DNA from: Bacteroidota bacterium
Lineage (GTDB): Bacteria > Bacteroidota > Bacteroidia > B-17B0 > Aurantibacillaceae
Length of the DNA stretch: 64,000 nt
Assembly (NCBI GenBank): GCA_016711805.1
Contig: JADJSH010000015.1
Span: forward strand, 1-64,000
Direction: 5' to 3'
This document shows, piece after piece, positions 18,753 to 28,465 of this stretch (position 1 is the stretch's first letter; the number at the start of each line of letters is the position of its first letter). A model generated the notes under the pieces. The model worked only from the letters and a program-made list of their open reading frames with translations. It had not been told where the DNA came from and did no database searches. Both the position numbers and the translations under genes were made by a program.

Positions 18753-19763
18753 ATGAAAAAAAACTGCCTATTCATCTGCACCCTAATTTCGCTTGCATGT
18801 TATGGGCAGCCTTCCCTAACGCAGTCTTATAATGAGCCCTTTGTTGGAAATATTTTCACTAAGCAGTTACTCGATTCTGTTGGAACAGTGCCTAAAAATA
18901 CGGGAGCCAATCAGTTATGGGACTTCTCTATGTTTACTGTAAACTCAAATTTAGAAACAACAACGTACACCACAGTGCCTTCTGTGCCTTATGGCTCTAC
19001 TTATACGAGTGCTACCTATGTTGAATCTAACGGACAAGGAGAATATACTTTTTTTAAATCTTCACCTTATACATTGGAGGTGGTTGGCATTCAAACACCT
19101 GATGTTCGATTAAATTTAAATAACAATAAGGCTACGGCGTTTATGTATCCAATTACGATGGGTTATGCTAAAAGTGATCCGTTTTCAGGAACTGCTGTCG
19201 CTAATGGAATGAATGGAAGTGTTAATGGCAATGTAACAGTGTTGGGTTCAGGTACAGGCACTTTAATAGTTCCTGGAGGCACATTTTACAGTGATGTACT
19301 GCAAGTAAAAACAACTCAAACCGCTATTGCTAGTTTTGCATTTGGTATTGTAACGGTTAATTTTAAAGAGACCAATTATTCTTATTATCACGCTTCGCAA
19401 AAATTTCCAATATTAGTGGTGAGTTATCAGAATGCAACAGGCGCAGCTACATCCAATTCCGTTAAAATAAAACTCAACAATTCAGCCGTTGTTGGTATCA
19501 GTGATTTAAGCCTTGATGAATCATTTTCAATTTTTCCAAACCCAGCTAAAGATTATTTTAATGCAAGTTTATATAATCCCACAAATGCTAATTGCACTAT
19601 TGAAATATTGAATTCGGTTGGGCAAACTCTTCAATTAGTTAAACTTGGAAATGATACGAATATAAGTAATGATATTTCTATCACTAATTTTGCATCAGGC
19701 ATGTATATGATTAAAACAACTTTAGGTAATAAAGTGTCGGTGAAGAAATTAATTATTGAGTAG
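18753..19763 (+). CDS. T9SS type A sorting domain protein (tandem paralogue 2)
   Basis: A secreted protein of 336 residues. The ATG at 18753 is chosen because it begins a signal peptide (MKKNCLFICTLISLACYGQ); the upstream extension lies inside the preceding terminator. It parallels paralogue 1 block by block: LTQSYNEPFVGNIFTKQLLD, NQLWDFSMF, TLIVPGGTFYSDVLQVK, FSIFPNPAKDYFNASL, MYMIKTTLGNKVSVKK. A local duplication is the simplest explanation. A Cys near the signal-peptide end (LACYGQ) could be a weak lipobox, but the GQ cleavage pattern fits a secreted T9SS cargo better. Confidence 0.87.
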   Translation: MKKNCLFICTLISLACYGQPSLTQSYNEPFVGNIFTKQLLDSVGTVPKNTGANQLWDFSMFTVNSNLETTTYTTVPSVPYGSTYTSATYVESNGQGEYTFFKSSPYTLEVVGIQTPDVRLNLNNNKATAFMYPITMGYAKSDPFSGTAVANGMNGSVNGNVTVLGSGTGTLIVPGGTFYSDVLQVKTTQTAIASFAFGIVTVNFKETNYSYYHASQKFPILVVSYQNATGAATSNSVKIKLNNSAVVGISDLSLDESFSIFPNPAKDYFNASLYNPTNANCTIEILNSVGQTLQLVKLGNDTNISNDISITNFASGMYMIKTTLGNKVSVKKLIIE

Positions 19764-19778
19764 TAAGTATTATTCAAT

Positions 19779-19814
19779 AAAAAAAGCCATCAACGTTTAG
19801 TTGATGGCTTTTTT
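19779..19814 (+). terminator. Bidirectional Rho-independent terminator
   Basis: AAAAAGCCATCAAC-GTTTA-GTTGATGGCTTTTTT between the T9SS gene and the convergent purF. Confidence 0.88.
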
Positions 19815-19831
19815 AGTATTAAAAAATGAAT

Positions 19832-21734
19832 TTAGTAAGCTCTCTCATTTTTACCTTCCATAAAATTAACAAAAGCTTTGTTGGCTACTTTGTTACCACC
19901 AGGTGTTGGGTAGTTGCCAGTAAAATACCAGTCGCCTAAATTATCAGGACAAGATTGGTGCAAGCCTTCAATGGTTTGGTAAATAATTTGCAAGTCGGCC
20001 TTTAAATCTTTTGGTTTTAATAAATCGCCTATTTTTTTGAGAAATTTCTTCGTTGGTAAAGGTTCTGTAAATTTCTTGAACAACGTTTATTTGCTCTTCT
20101 TTTGGTTTTAACAATTCAGCTTTTGCTTTTTCGTATAAGCTATTTAAAATCGATTCTTTTCCTGTTTCTTTTATTAAAGAAATGGCAGCGTCAAAAGCAA
20201 TAAACTTGCTTAAAATAGCCATATCAATACCATAACAATCAGGGTAACGAATTTGAGGTGCCGAAGAAATAATCACTATTTTTTTAGGATGTAATCTGTC
20301 TAATATTCTTAAAATACTTTGCTTTAAAGTAGTACCTCTCACAATACTATCATCTAGTACCACCAATGTATCTACATCTTTTTTCACGGTTTCATATGTA
20401 ATATCGTAAACTAAGTTTACTAAATTATCACGGCTTTCGTCATCGGTAATAAAAGTACGTTGCTTAGCATCCTTTAAGATAATTTTATGAATACGAGGAT
20501 GAGTTGATAATATTTGACTTAATTTAGGTTCAGATACATTGGCGCCTAATTTTAAAATTTCAGTTGCTTTTATTTTATTCACATGTTCGTCAATACCTTC
20601 TACTAATCCGCCAAATGCTACTTCGGCCGTGTTAGGAATATAACTAAACACGGTATTTTCTAAATCATAATCAATGGCTTTTAAAACTTGAGGCACTAAG
20701 TAACGTCCCAGTTGCTGACGCTCTCGATAAATATCAGCATCATTTCCTCTACTAAAATATATACGTTCAAATGAACAAGCTTTTCTTTCTAAAGGTTCAA
20801 TAATTTGTTGCTCGGTAAATGTTCCGTCTTTTTTTATGATAGCTGCGTATCCTGGTTTCAATTCGGTTACATTTTTAATATCTACATTAAAAACAGTTTG
20901 TATTACTGGTCTCTCACTGGCAACCACTAATACTTCATCATCTTTGTACATGTATGCTGGGCGAATACCGTTAGGATCGCGCAACACAAAAGCATCACCG
21001 TGTCCCATCATGCCAGCCATTACATAACCACCATCCCAACGTTTGCTACTTTCTACCAATATCGAAGCAACATCAATATTTTTTTGAATTTCTTTCGAAA
21101 TTTCAAAATTATTTAAGCCTTGTTCTTTGAACTGTTTAAATAATCGATCATTTTCTTTATCTAAAAAGTGACCAATTTTTTCCATAACCGTCACCGTATC
21201 TGCTTTTACAGTTGGGTGTTGCCCTAATTCCACTAAATGTTCCAATAATTCATCTACGTTGGTGAGGTTAAAATTACCAGCTACTAATAAATTACGAGCC
21301 ATCCAGTTATTTTGACGGCGGAAAGGATGACAACTTTGAATATTATTGCCTCCATAAGTGCCATAACGTAAATGTCCCAATATGAGTTCTCCCATAAAAG
21401 GAATATTTTTTTTCTGCCATTCAATATCGTTATAAGCGTCTGGATTTTTTTGCTTGGCGTTGATATACAAGTCGTTTATTTGCGAAAAAATATCTTGCGT
21501 AGCTTTTGGCTCAATGGATCTTAAGCGGTCAATATAAGGTGTTCCGGCTTCTACATCTAATTTGATAGTTGCTACACCAGCACCATCTTGCCCACGGTTA
21601 ATCATCTTATCCATGAGCTGATACATCTTGTGTAAACCGTATCTGCTACTGCCGTATTTCTCTTTATAAAAACTTAAGGGCTTTAATAATCGTATTAAAG
21701 CAACGCCACATTCGTGTTGTATATTATCGCTCAT
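19832..21734 (-). CDS. purF: Amidophosphoribosyltransferase (one frame shift near 20035)
   Basis: The first committed enzyme of purine synthesis, making phosphoribosylamine from PRPP and glutamine. The N-terminal class II glutaminase domain starts MSDNIQHECGVALIRL; Cys9 sits inside the chain with no short propeptide to trim. INRGQDGAGVATI and the G-H-L-R-Y-G-T-Y-G block support this. The PRPP site is DTLVVLDDSIVRGTTLKQS. The main frame ends about 67 residues early; the C-terminus continues in the next frame (IGDLLKPKDLKADLQIIYQT ... GKNERAY) if one base is removed from the seven-T run at 20031-20037. The joined length of about 634 residues fits the long Bacteroidota form. This is an essential gene, so the shift is almost surely a sequence error. 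Confidence 0.93.
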
Positions 21735-21894
21735 AATTTCAGACCATAAATTTACAATTTAGTTGGATTTTATGAGCAATTTGTTGTTAACTATTAGATT
21801 AAGAATCCAATTTAGCCCACAAAATGAAGATTATTTGTAGTTTGGTGTATATCACTTAATATTTGTATATTTAAGGTTGTTAAATAGAGAACTT

Positions 21895-24411
21895 ATGTTA
21901 AAAAAAATACTGACATCACTTTCACTTTTATTTTTATTGAGTAGCGTAAATGCTCAAGTTAAAATAAACGAATATTCTGCATCAAACTCAGGCGGAGCTA
22001 TACTAGATAATACTGGTGATAATTCGGATTGGGTTGAATTGTATAATACAACAGCAACTGCTGTGAACCTTGGTGGGTGGAGTTTAAGCGATAACCCAGC
22101 TAATTTGAATAAATACACTATCCCTTCAGGTATTACTATTTCACCTAATGGTTTTTTGAGAATTTGGTGCAGTGGAAAAGGAAATCCAGCAGATGCAGTT
22201 GGCCATACTCATGCTAGTTTCAAGTTAACACAATGTAATGGCGATTGGATTATTTTATCTAATGGTGGTGCTTTGAAAGATTCTGTTCAAATGCGTAGAA
22301 CACAAGCTACGCATTCAATGGGTCGTAAGCCAGATGGTTCGGCTACTTGGAATGTGTTTACAGCGCCAACACCTAACGCGACAAATTCAGGCACAGGTTA
22401 TGCTTCTTATGCGCCTCGCCCAGTGATGAATTTGCCTCCAGGATTTTACTCAGGAACTAAATTAGTAGCGTTGAGTGTAACGCCATCTAATAGCTTAACT
22501 ATTTACTATACAACCGATGGTTCTGAACCAACAACAGGATCTAATGTTTATGTTTCCACACCAATTAGTGTAGCTACAACATCTGTTATCAGGGCTTATG
22601 CGGTAAGTAGCGATGCTACTATTTTGCCAAGTTTTATGGAAACAAATACTTATTTTATTAACGAAACTATTGATTCTCATTATGGAGTTGTGTCTATTAG
22701 TGGAGGTGCACCGTTAAATCAATTATTAGGTGGCACTCAAAATACACCTAATACACACTTGGAGTATTTTGAAAATCAAGCATTCAAAACAGAAGGTTAT
22801 GGCTCTACTAATAAACATGGAAATGATTCATGGGCTTATCAGCAAAGAGGGATTGATATTGAAACTTTTGATGAATATGGTTATAATAACGCATACAAGC
22901 ATCAGTTTTTTTCTGATCCAAATATGAATGTTAGTCCGCGGACAGAGTTTCAACATATTATGGTAAAAGCCGCAGCTTCTGATAATTATTCTTCTTCAAA
23001 CAACGTAGGGAAACCCTCTTGCCACATGCGTGATGCTTTTGTGCAATCATACCAGTTTAAAAGTGGTTTAGAATTAGATGGAAGAAGAAACAAACACGTT
23101 ATTTTATTTAAAAATGGTGCTTATTGGGGTATATATGAATTAAGAGAAGCTTTTGAAGGCGATTACACGGATTATTATTACAATCAGCCAGGTGATAGCA
23201 TTGATAATTTAGCTTATTGGGGAAGTTTGCAAATTAGAAATGGAAGCGATACAGGTTGGGTGAATTTGTATAATTTCATTATGGCAAATTCAATGACCAA
23301 CGTTGCTAATTATGCTTATGTAGATAGCAAGTTAAACTTCAAAAGCTTAGTAGACTATATGGTGTATAACTCCTATGTAGTTAACTCTGATTTTATTAAC
23401 TGGAACTCGGCTTGGTGGAGAGGAAGAGCTACACAAGGTGATAAAAAGAAATGGCGTTACTGGAGTTGGGATATGGATAATGTGTATGATTTGGGAGAGA
23501 ACTACTCTAATTTACCCACTACTGATATGAATTCTGATCCATGTGACTATACGAACGAGTTTCAAAATGCCGGGCCAAACATGGGCCATCCCGATATTTT
23601 AGATAAGCTATTAACTAATCCTGATTTTAAGGCCTATTACATTAATCGTTATGCCGATTTAATTAATACTGCTTTAAAATGCGATAAGATTATGCCACAC
23701 TTTGATTATTTCAAAACGATTTTAACTCCAGAAATGCCACGTCAAATCGCTAAATGGGGAGGAACGATGGTAGAGTGGAATAAAAACATGGATACATTGG
23801 AAGCTAAAATTAACAGACGTTGTACATATATTCAATCTGCTATCGTAAGTTGCTATAATGTTACTGGTCCGTTTAATATTACGGTAGATGTTCAGCCTCC
23901 AGGAGCAGGTAATGTAAAATTAAACTCACTAAATTTAAGTAACTATGTATGGTCGGGCAGTTATTTTGGTGGAGTTAAAATGACTTTTCAGCAAACTGTT
24001 GCTGATACTGCATTATACGAATTTGATTATTGGGAGTTTAAAAATCATATCCCAACTCCAAATACAACAAACGATAGCGTATCTATACAATTGGTAACAG
24101 GAGATGATGTTGTAGCTCATTACCGTGAGAAAGCGCAAGATGTTGTTTTTCCTACTGGATTTACTCCAAATGGCGACGGACGAAACGATATATTCTCTCC
24201 ACTAGGAATTAGGTATGTGAAAAATATGACAATTGAAGTATGGAACCGCTGGGGACAGCAAGTTTTTAGTTCATCAGATCCAACGAAAGGGTGGGATGGT
24301 AATTTCCAAGGAACACCTGCGCAAACTGGTGTTTATGCTTACCTCATAAAATATACAACTACTAGTAACGAAGAAAAAGTTATTAAAGGTAATGTTACAT
24401 TAGTTAGATAG
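21895..24411 (+). CDS. CotH-like/lamin-tail surface protein with type B T9SS (gliding-associated) C-terminal domain
   Basis: A secreted multidomain protein of 838 residues. The ATG at 21895 is preferred because it begins the signal peptide MLKKILTSLSLLFLLSSVNAQ. Domains in order: a lamin-tail domain (VKINEYSASNSGG ... WVELYNTTATAVNLGGWSL); a chitobiase-like C-terminal domain near 185-250 (LTIYYTTDGSEPTTGS); a CotH-kinase-like region with NKHVILFKNGAYWGIYELRE and KKWRYWSWDMDNVYDLG, where the Asp-containing WDMDN resembles the CotH catalytic block; and a type B T9SS domain (VVFPTGFTPNGDGRND, EVWNRWGQQVF, GVYAYLIKYT). Type B cargo usually pairs with PorP/SprF proteins, and one follows directly. 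It may anchor to or modify the cell surface; the substrate is unknown. Confidence 0.9.
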   Translation: MLKKILTSLSLLFLLSSVNAQVKINEYSASNSGGAILDNTGDNSDWVELYNTTATAVNLGGWSLSDNPANLNKYTIPSGITISPNGFLRIWCSGKGNPADAVGHTHASFKLTQCNGDWIILSNGGALKDSVQMRRTQATHSMGRKPDGSATWNVFTAPTPNATNSGTGYASYAPRPVMNLPPGFYSGTKLVALSVTPSNSLTIYYTTDGSEPTTGSNVYVSTPISVATTSVIRAYAVSSDATILPSFMETNTYFINETIDSHYGVVSISGGAPLNQLLGGTQNTPNTHLEYFENQAFKTEGYGSTNKHGNDSWAYQQRGIDIETFDEYGYNNAYKHQFFSDPNMNVSPRTEFQHIMVKAAASDNYSSSNNVGKPSCHMRDAFVQSYQFKSGLELDGRRNKHVILFKNGAYWGIYELREAFEGDYTDYYYNQPGDSIDNLAYWGSLQIRNGSDTGWVNLYNFIMANSMTNVANYAYVDSKLNFKSLVDYMVYNSYVVNSDFINWNSAWWRGRATQGDKKKWRYWSWDMDNVYDLGENYSNLPTTDMNSDPCDYTNEFQNAGPNMGHPDILDKLLTNPDFKAYYINRYADLINTALKCDKIMPHFDYFKTILTPEMPRQIAKWGGTMVEWNKNMDTLEAKINRRCTYIQSAIVSCYNVTGPFNITVDVQPPGAGNVKLNSLNLSNYVWSGSYFGGVKMTFQQTVADTALYEFDYWEFKNHIPTPNTTNDSVSIQLVTGDDVVAHYREKAQDVVFPTGFTPNGDGRNDIFSPLGIRYVKNMTIEVWNRWGQQVFSSSDPTKGWDGNFQGTPAQTGVYAYLIKYTTTSNEEKVIKGNVTLVR

Positions 24412-24445
24412 TAGTTATATCAAAGACCTCTTTTATATCATTCTT

Positions 24446-25485
24446 ATGAAAAAATATTTATTAATAATTGCTTTATTTATTTCGTCGTTTGGCTTTGCAC
24501 AAGACGTTCATTTTTCTCAAATTCAAGAATCACCATTATGGTTAAATCCTGCTAATGCAGGTTTTATGGATGGTTATTTTAGAGCAGTAGCTAATTATAG
24601 AAACCAGTGGATGGCAATGGGAAATGCTTATCAAACGATGGCGATTTCTGTTGACGCCTCCCTGCTAAAAACAAAAAAAATAAAGCGTATTTAGGTTTAG
24701 GATTATTTGTTTTTAACGATAGAGCAGGTGTTGCTAAAATGGGTACTACTCAAGGTCAAATCCATATTAATGCTATTATTAAAACAAGTAAAAAAAGTAA
24801 ATTAGGCGGAGCTGTATACATTGGATTCAATCAAAATTCAGCTAACTACGCGTCTCTAACATACGCTAATCAATATAATGGAAAAGAAATTGACAACACT
24901 TTAGGAAGTGGAGAGGCCGTTACTTATGGATCTTTCTTAAACACAGATGTTGGCGCAGGTTTAAATTACGAGTTTTCTTCGGCTAACATTGATATGTTGC
25001 GTGATGATATTTTTAGTTTAAAAATTGGCGCAGCAGCTCATCACTTAAATCAACCAGTGCAAAAGTTTGCATCAGGCTCAACCTATAAATTACCAATGCG
25101 CTTTGTCGGAAACGTTCAAGCTCGTATTGATATTAAAGGAACCAAGTTTGCTATTTTGCCAAGTGTTATTTATTTAAGGCAAGCAACCGCATCGGAAATT
25201 ACAGTTGGAACTCATTTACGCTATCGTTTTAAAAATCCAACTAAGGTTACAGGTGTTAAATCTGAAACGGGGATTAATATTGGTGTGTATTATCGAGTAA
25301 ATGATGCCATTATTCCTCAAGTAAATTTAGATATGGGTAAATATGCGATTGGTGTTGCGTATGATTTGAACATTTCTAAATTCAAACAAGTCAGTAAATT
25401 AAATGGTGGATTCGAAATTTATTTAAAATTTATGTCTTTAGATGATGCCTTATTTAAACGCAAACGCGAACATGGTTTGAATTAG
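24446..25485 (+). CDS. PorP/SprF family T9SS outer-membrane protein (one frame shift near 24680)
   Basis: An outer-membrane beta-barrel of the PorP/SprF family, about 346 residues, that helps secrete or anchor type B T9SS cargo. Signal peptide MKKYLLIIALFISSFGFAQ. The family opening DVHFSQIQESPLWLNPANAG is intact, as is YRNQWMAMGNAYQTMA. The frame breaks at an eight-A run (24676-24683); adding one A restores NKAYLGLGLFVFNDRAGVAK and the rest of the barrel (LPMRFVGNVQARID; TETGINIGVYYRV-like segments). It starts 34 nt after the type B cargo gene, and this cargo-partner pairing is typical. Confidence 0.92.
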
Positions 25486-25511
25486 TTTTCACTTTTTTAT
25501 ATTTAAATTAG

Positions 25512-25537
25512 AGTCGGGCTTAAACCCGACTTTTTTT
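25512..25537 (+). terminator. Rho-independent terminator
   Basis: AGTCGGG-CTTAAA-CCCGACT with a seven-T run. Its T run touches the first codon assigned to the next gene. Confidence 0.82.
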
Positions 25538-27896
25538 GTATCAATTTAAACAACATAAGAAAAAATCAATTGCATGTATTATTGGCTTTGCGCTATTGAT
25601 ATGGTTTTTGTTATGTCTTCCAAGTACCTTGTTTAATGATTCGTACTCTATTGTTTTAAATGATAGTCAAGGTAATTTATTATCAGCTAAAATTGCAAAA
25701 GACGGACAATGGCGATTCCCTGAAAGTGATAGTGTAAATCCAAAATTTAATGCATGTATTTTGGCTTTTGAAGATGAATATTTTTATAAACATCCTGGTA
25801 TAAATCCAGTTTCTATTTGGAGGGCCATAAAACAAAATAATAAAGCGGGTAAAGTGGTAAGTGGTGGAAGCACCATTACCATGCAGTTAACACGTTTAAT
25901 GCGCAAAAATCAAAAGCGAACTTACGGTGAAAAATTAATCGAAGTGATTATGGCTCTTCGAGTAGAATTAACTTATTCTAAAGATGAAATATTAAAATTA
26001 TATGTTTCTCATGCTCCTTTTGGCACTAACGTAGTTGGAGTTGATGCTGCATCTTGGCGTTATTTTGGAAGAGGCTTACCTCATTTATCGTGGGCCGAAT
26101 GTGCAACCTTGGCTGTATTGCCCAATTCGCCATCTATTATTTATCCTGGAAAAAATCAAGATCGGTTAAAGCGTAAACGAGATAAATTATTATTTAAATT
26201 ATTAACGTTAAAAAACATTGATGCAGAAACGTATCAATTGGCTATTCAAGAGCCATTGCCACAAAAACCTTTTCCATTGCCTAATCAATCGCGGCATTTA
26301 TTAAATAGAGCGGTTTCAGAAAATAATCTGGATAATAATTTTAATACAACTATTCAATCGGAAATTCAAAATAAAGTATTGGATATTTTAACCAAGCATG
26401 CATTACAATTAAAACAAAATGAAATTCATAATATCTGCGCTTTGGTGTTGGACGTTAATAAAAATGAGGTGATTTCATATGTTGGAAACACGCCTTTAAA
26501 AGATAAAGAACCACATGGCGAAGATGTAGATGTTATCACTTCTAATCGTAGTACAGGTAGTTTATTAAAGCCTTATTTATATGGCTTTATGTTAAACGAT
26601 GGGCAACTACTTCCTAATATGTTAGTGCCTGATATACCCACACAAATTGCAGGTTATGTTCCTCAAAATTTTGATTTTACGTATGATGGAGCAGTGCCAG
26701 CTAAACAAGCATTATCACGAAGTTTAAATATCCCAGCTGTAAAAATGTTACAGCAATATACCATTGATAAATTTTTAGATAGACTCCGACAAATAGGTTT
26801 ATCAAGCATGAATCGTTCGGCTGATAATTATGGCTTGTCTTTAATATTGGGTGGAGGCGAAGCAAAGTTATGGGATATGTGTTCGGCTTATGCTAGTATG
26901 GCAAGAGTTTTAAGTCATTATAACAGTTCCAGTAAATACGATGGAAGAGATTGGAATAAACCTAATTACTTGGTAAACAAGAAAACAGAGGAATTATTAA
27001 AACAGAAAAATATTATTATAAGTGCTTCTTCGGTTTGGTTAACCTTTGAAGCCATGGCTGAGGTTGGTCGTCCTGATATTGACGCCAGTTGGAAACGCTT
27101 AGGCAATGCACAAAAAATTGCTTGGAAAACTGGAACTAGTTTTGGGTTTAGAGATGGTTGGGCCATTGGTATTTCTGGAAATTACGTTGTCGGTGTGTGG
27201 GTTGGAAATGCTGATGGGGAAGGTCGTCCAGGGCTTACGGGTATTTCGGCAGCGGCACCTGTGTTATTCGAAATTTTTGGTTCACTGCCAAAGACAGATT
27301 GGTTTAAAATGCCAGTGAGTGATTTAAAGCAAGTACTGGTTTGTAAACAAAGCGGTTGTTTAGCTTCGCAGTACTGCAACGACATAAAAAAAGAATGGAT
27401 TCCTAAAAACAGTAATGTCTCAATTTCTTGCTCGTATCATAAACCAATACACTTAGATGCAACTGAACAATACAGAGTAACAGATGCTTGTGTGTCGCCA
27501 TTAGATATGAAAACCGTTTCATGGTTTGTTTTGCCTCCAGTTCAAGAGTATTATTTTAAAACAAAAAATCCTATGTATAAATCGTTGCCGCCATACAGAC
27601 ATGGTTGTGAACCAGAGATTGAAAGATCAATGGAAATGATTTATCCGAAGGCAGGAACTGTTATTTATATTCCTTATGAATTAAGCGGAGAACAAGGAAA
27701 AACTATTTTCGAAATTGCCCATCGTCAACCTTCTAACTCTGTTTTTTGGCATCTAGATGGCGCTTTGATTGGAATGACCAGAGATATTCACCAGCTGGGA
27801 TTAAATCCATCTAAAGGAAAACATATGTTGTCTTTATCTGACAACACTGGTGAAACCTTGAACATTCCTTTTGAGGTGGTTAGCGAGAAGAAGTAA
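25536..27896 (+). CDS. pbpC: Penicillin-binding protein 1C (bifunctional transglycosylase/transpeptidase)
   Basis: Builds peptidoglycan from lipid II at the inner membrane. One N-terminal helix (SIACIIGFALLIWFLLCL) anchors 786 residues. The GT51 transglycosylase domain has AFEDEYFYKHPGINP with the catalytic Glu, then GGSTITMQLTR and ILKLYVSHAPFGTN. The transpeptidase has the SxxK motif at Ser342 (RSTGSLLKPYLYG), SRSLNIPAVK and KTGTS (WKTGTSFGFRDGWAIG). The C-terminal PBP1C-specific domain follows (IYPKAGTVIYIPYELSGEQG; VFWHLDGALIGMT). The only in-frame start is TTG at 25536, overlapping the terminator of the previous gene, so the start is uncertain. The family often pairs with an alpha-2-macroglobulin gene, absent here. 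Confidence 0.93.
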   Translation: MYQFKQHKKKSIACIIGFALLIWFLLCLPSTLFNDSYSIVLNDSQGNLLSAKIAKDGQWRFPESDSVNPKFNACILAFEDEYFYKHPGINPVSIWRAIKQNNKAGKVVSGGSTITMQLTRLMRKNQKRTYGEKLIEVIMALRVELTYSKDEILKLYVSHAPFGTNVVGVDAASWRYFGRGLPHLSWAECATLAVLPNSPSIIYPGKNQDRLKRKRDKLLFKLLTLKNIDAETYQLAIQEPLPQKPFPLPNQSRHLLNRAVSENNLDNNFNTTIQSEIQNKVLDILTKHALQLKQNEIHNICALVLDVNKNEVISYVGNTPLKDKEPHGEDVDVITSNRSTGSLLKPYLYGFMLNDGQLLPNMLVPDIPTQIAGYVPQNFDFTYDGAVPAKQALSRSLNIPAVKMLQQYTIDKFLDRLRQIGLSSMNRSADNYGLSLILGGGEAKLWDMCSAYASMARVLSHYNSSSKYDGRDWNKPNYLVNKKTEELLKQKNIIISASSVWLTFEAMAEVGRPDIDASWKRLGNAQKIAWKTGTSFGFRDGWAIGISGNYVVGVWVGNADGEGRPGLTGISAAAPVLFEIFGSLPKTDWFKMPVSDLKQVLVCKQSGCLASQYCNDIKKEWIPKNSNVSISCSYHKPIHLDATEQYRVTDACVSPLDMKTVSWFVLPPVQEYYFKTKNPMYKSLPPYRHGCEPEIERSMEMIYPKAGTVIYIPYELSGEQGKTIFEIAHRQPSNSVFWHLDGALIGMTRDIHQLGLNPSKGKHMLSLSDNTGETLNIPFEVVSEKK

Positions 27897-27969
27897 AATG
27901 TTAATTCCTTTGCCAGTTTTGTTGAAAAACTCTAAAGCCGATAGGCTTTTAGTTATTTATATTTGAATA

Positions 27970-28308
27970 ATGGCATTACTGGAAAAAGAAACCGAAAAAT
28001 TATTTTATTCTATTGGCGAAGTAGCTGAAATGTTTGATGTAAACACTTCGTTAATTCGTTTTTGGGAAAAAGAATTTGACGTGATTACGCCTTCCAAAAA
28101 CAAAAAAGGAAATCGCCTTTTTACCAAAAAAGACATCGAGAATTTTAAATTGATTTTCCATTTCGTTAAAGAAAAAGGTTACACTCTGCAAGGCGCTAAA
28201 GACAAGCTAAAAGGTGGCAATAAAGAGGCTGATCAGGTAAAAGTAGAGGTGATTGATAAATTAAAAGATATCAAAGCACAGCTTTTAAAGATTAAGGATT
28301 CTCTTTAA
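27970..28308 (+). CDS. MerR family transcriptional regulator
   Basis: A short DNA-binding protein of 112 residues. The winged-helix MerR N-terminus is clear: FYSIGEVAEMFDVNTSLIRF, then WEKEFDVITPSKNKKGNRLF and the second helix block YTLQGAKDKLKGG. The tail is a short helix (VEVIDKLKDIKAQLLKIKDS) suited to dimerisation, with no effector domain and no metal-binding cysteines. Similar short MerR proteins are conserved in Bacteroidota without a known effector. A structured intergenic element begins just after the stop. Confidence 0.9.
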   Translation: MALLEKETEKLFYSIGEVAEMFDVNTSLIRFWEKEFDVITPSKNKKGNRLFTKKDIENFKLIFHFVKEKGYTLQGAKDKLKGGNKEADQVKVEVIDKLKDIKAQLLKIKDSL

Positions 28309-28311
28309 TTT

Positions 28312-28400
28312 TTCGCGTTAGGGATTGAAGTGAAAATCCTTTTGTGAGGTACGAACAAAAGATTGCAACGGAAAGCCCGACCCGCTTGGGAAACGCCCAT
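28312..28400 (+). ncRNA. Structured intergenic element (candidate RNA or REP-like repeat)
   Basis: An 89-nt GC-richer block between merR and the M16 gene. It closes with GCGTT (28315-28319) / AACGC (28392-28396) and contains a hairpin CTTTTGT-n9-ACAAAAG near 28339-28361. The start GTTAGGGATTGAAG and the later GGAAAGCCCGACCCG resemble sequence I recall between genes in other Bacteroidota, but I cannot confirm a family. It could be a repeat, a transcript or a 5' leader for the M16 gene. Confidence 0.4.
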
Positions 28401-28465
28401 TCAATATTCGTCAAATTATTTATCTTTAGTATAAAAATCTAACATATTTCTGTATTTTTACTGTT

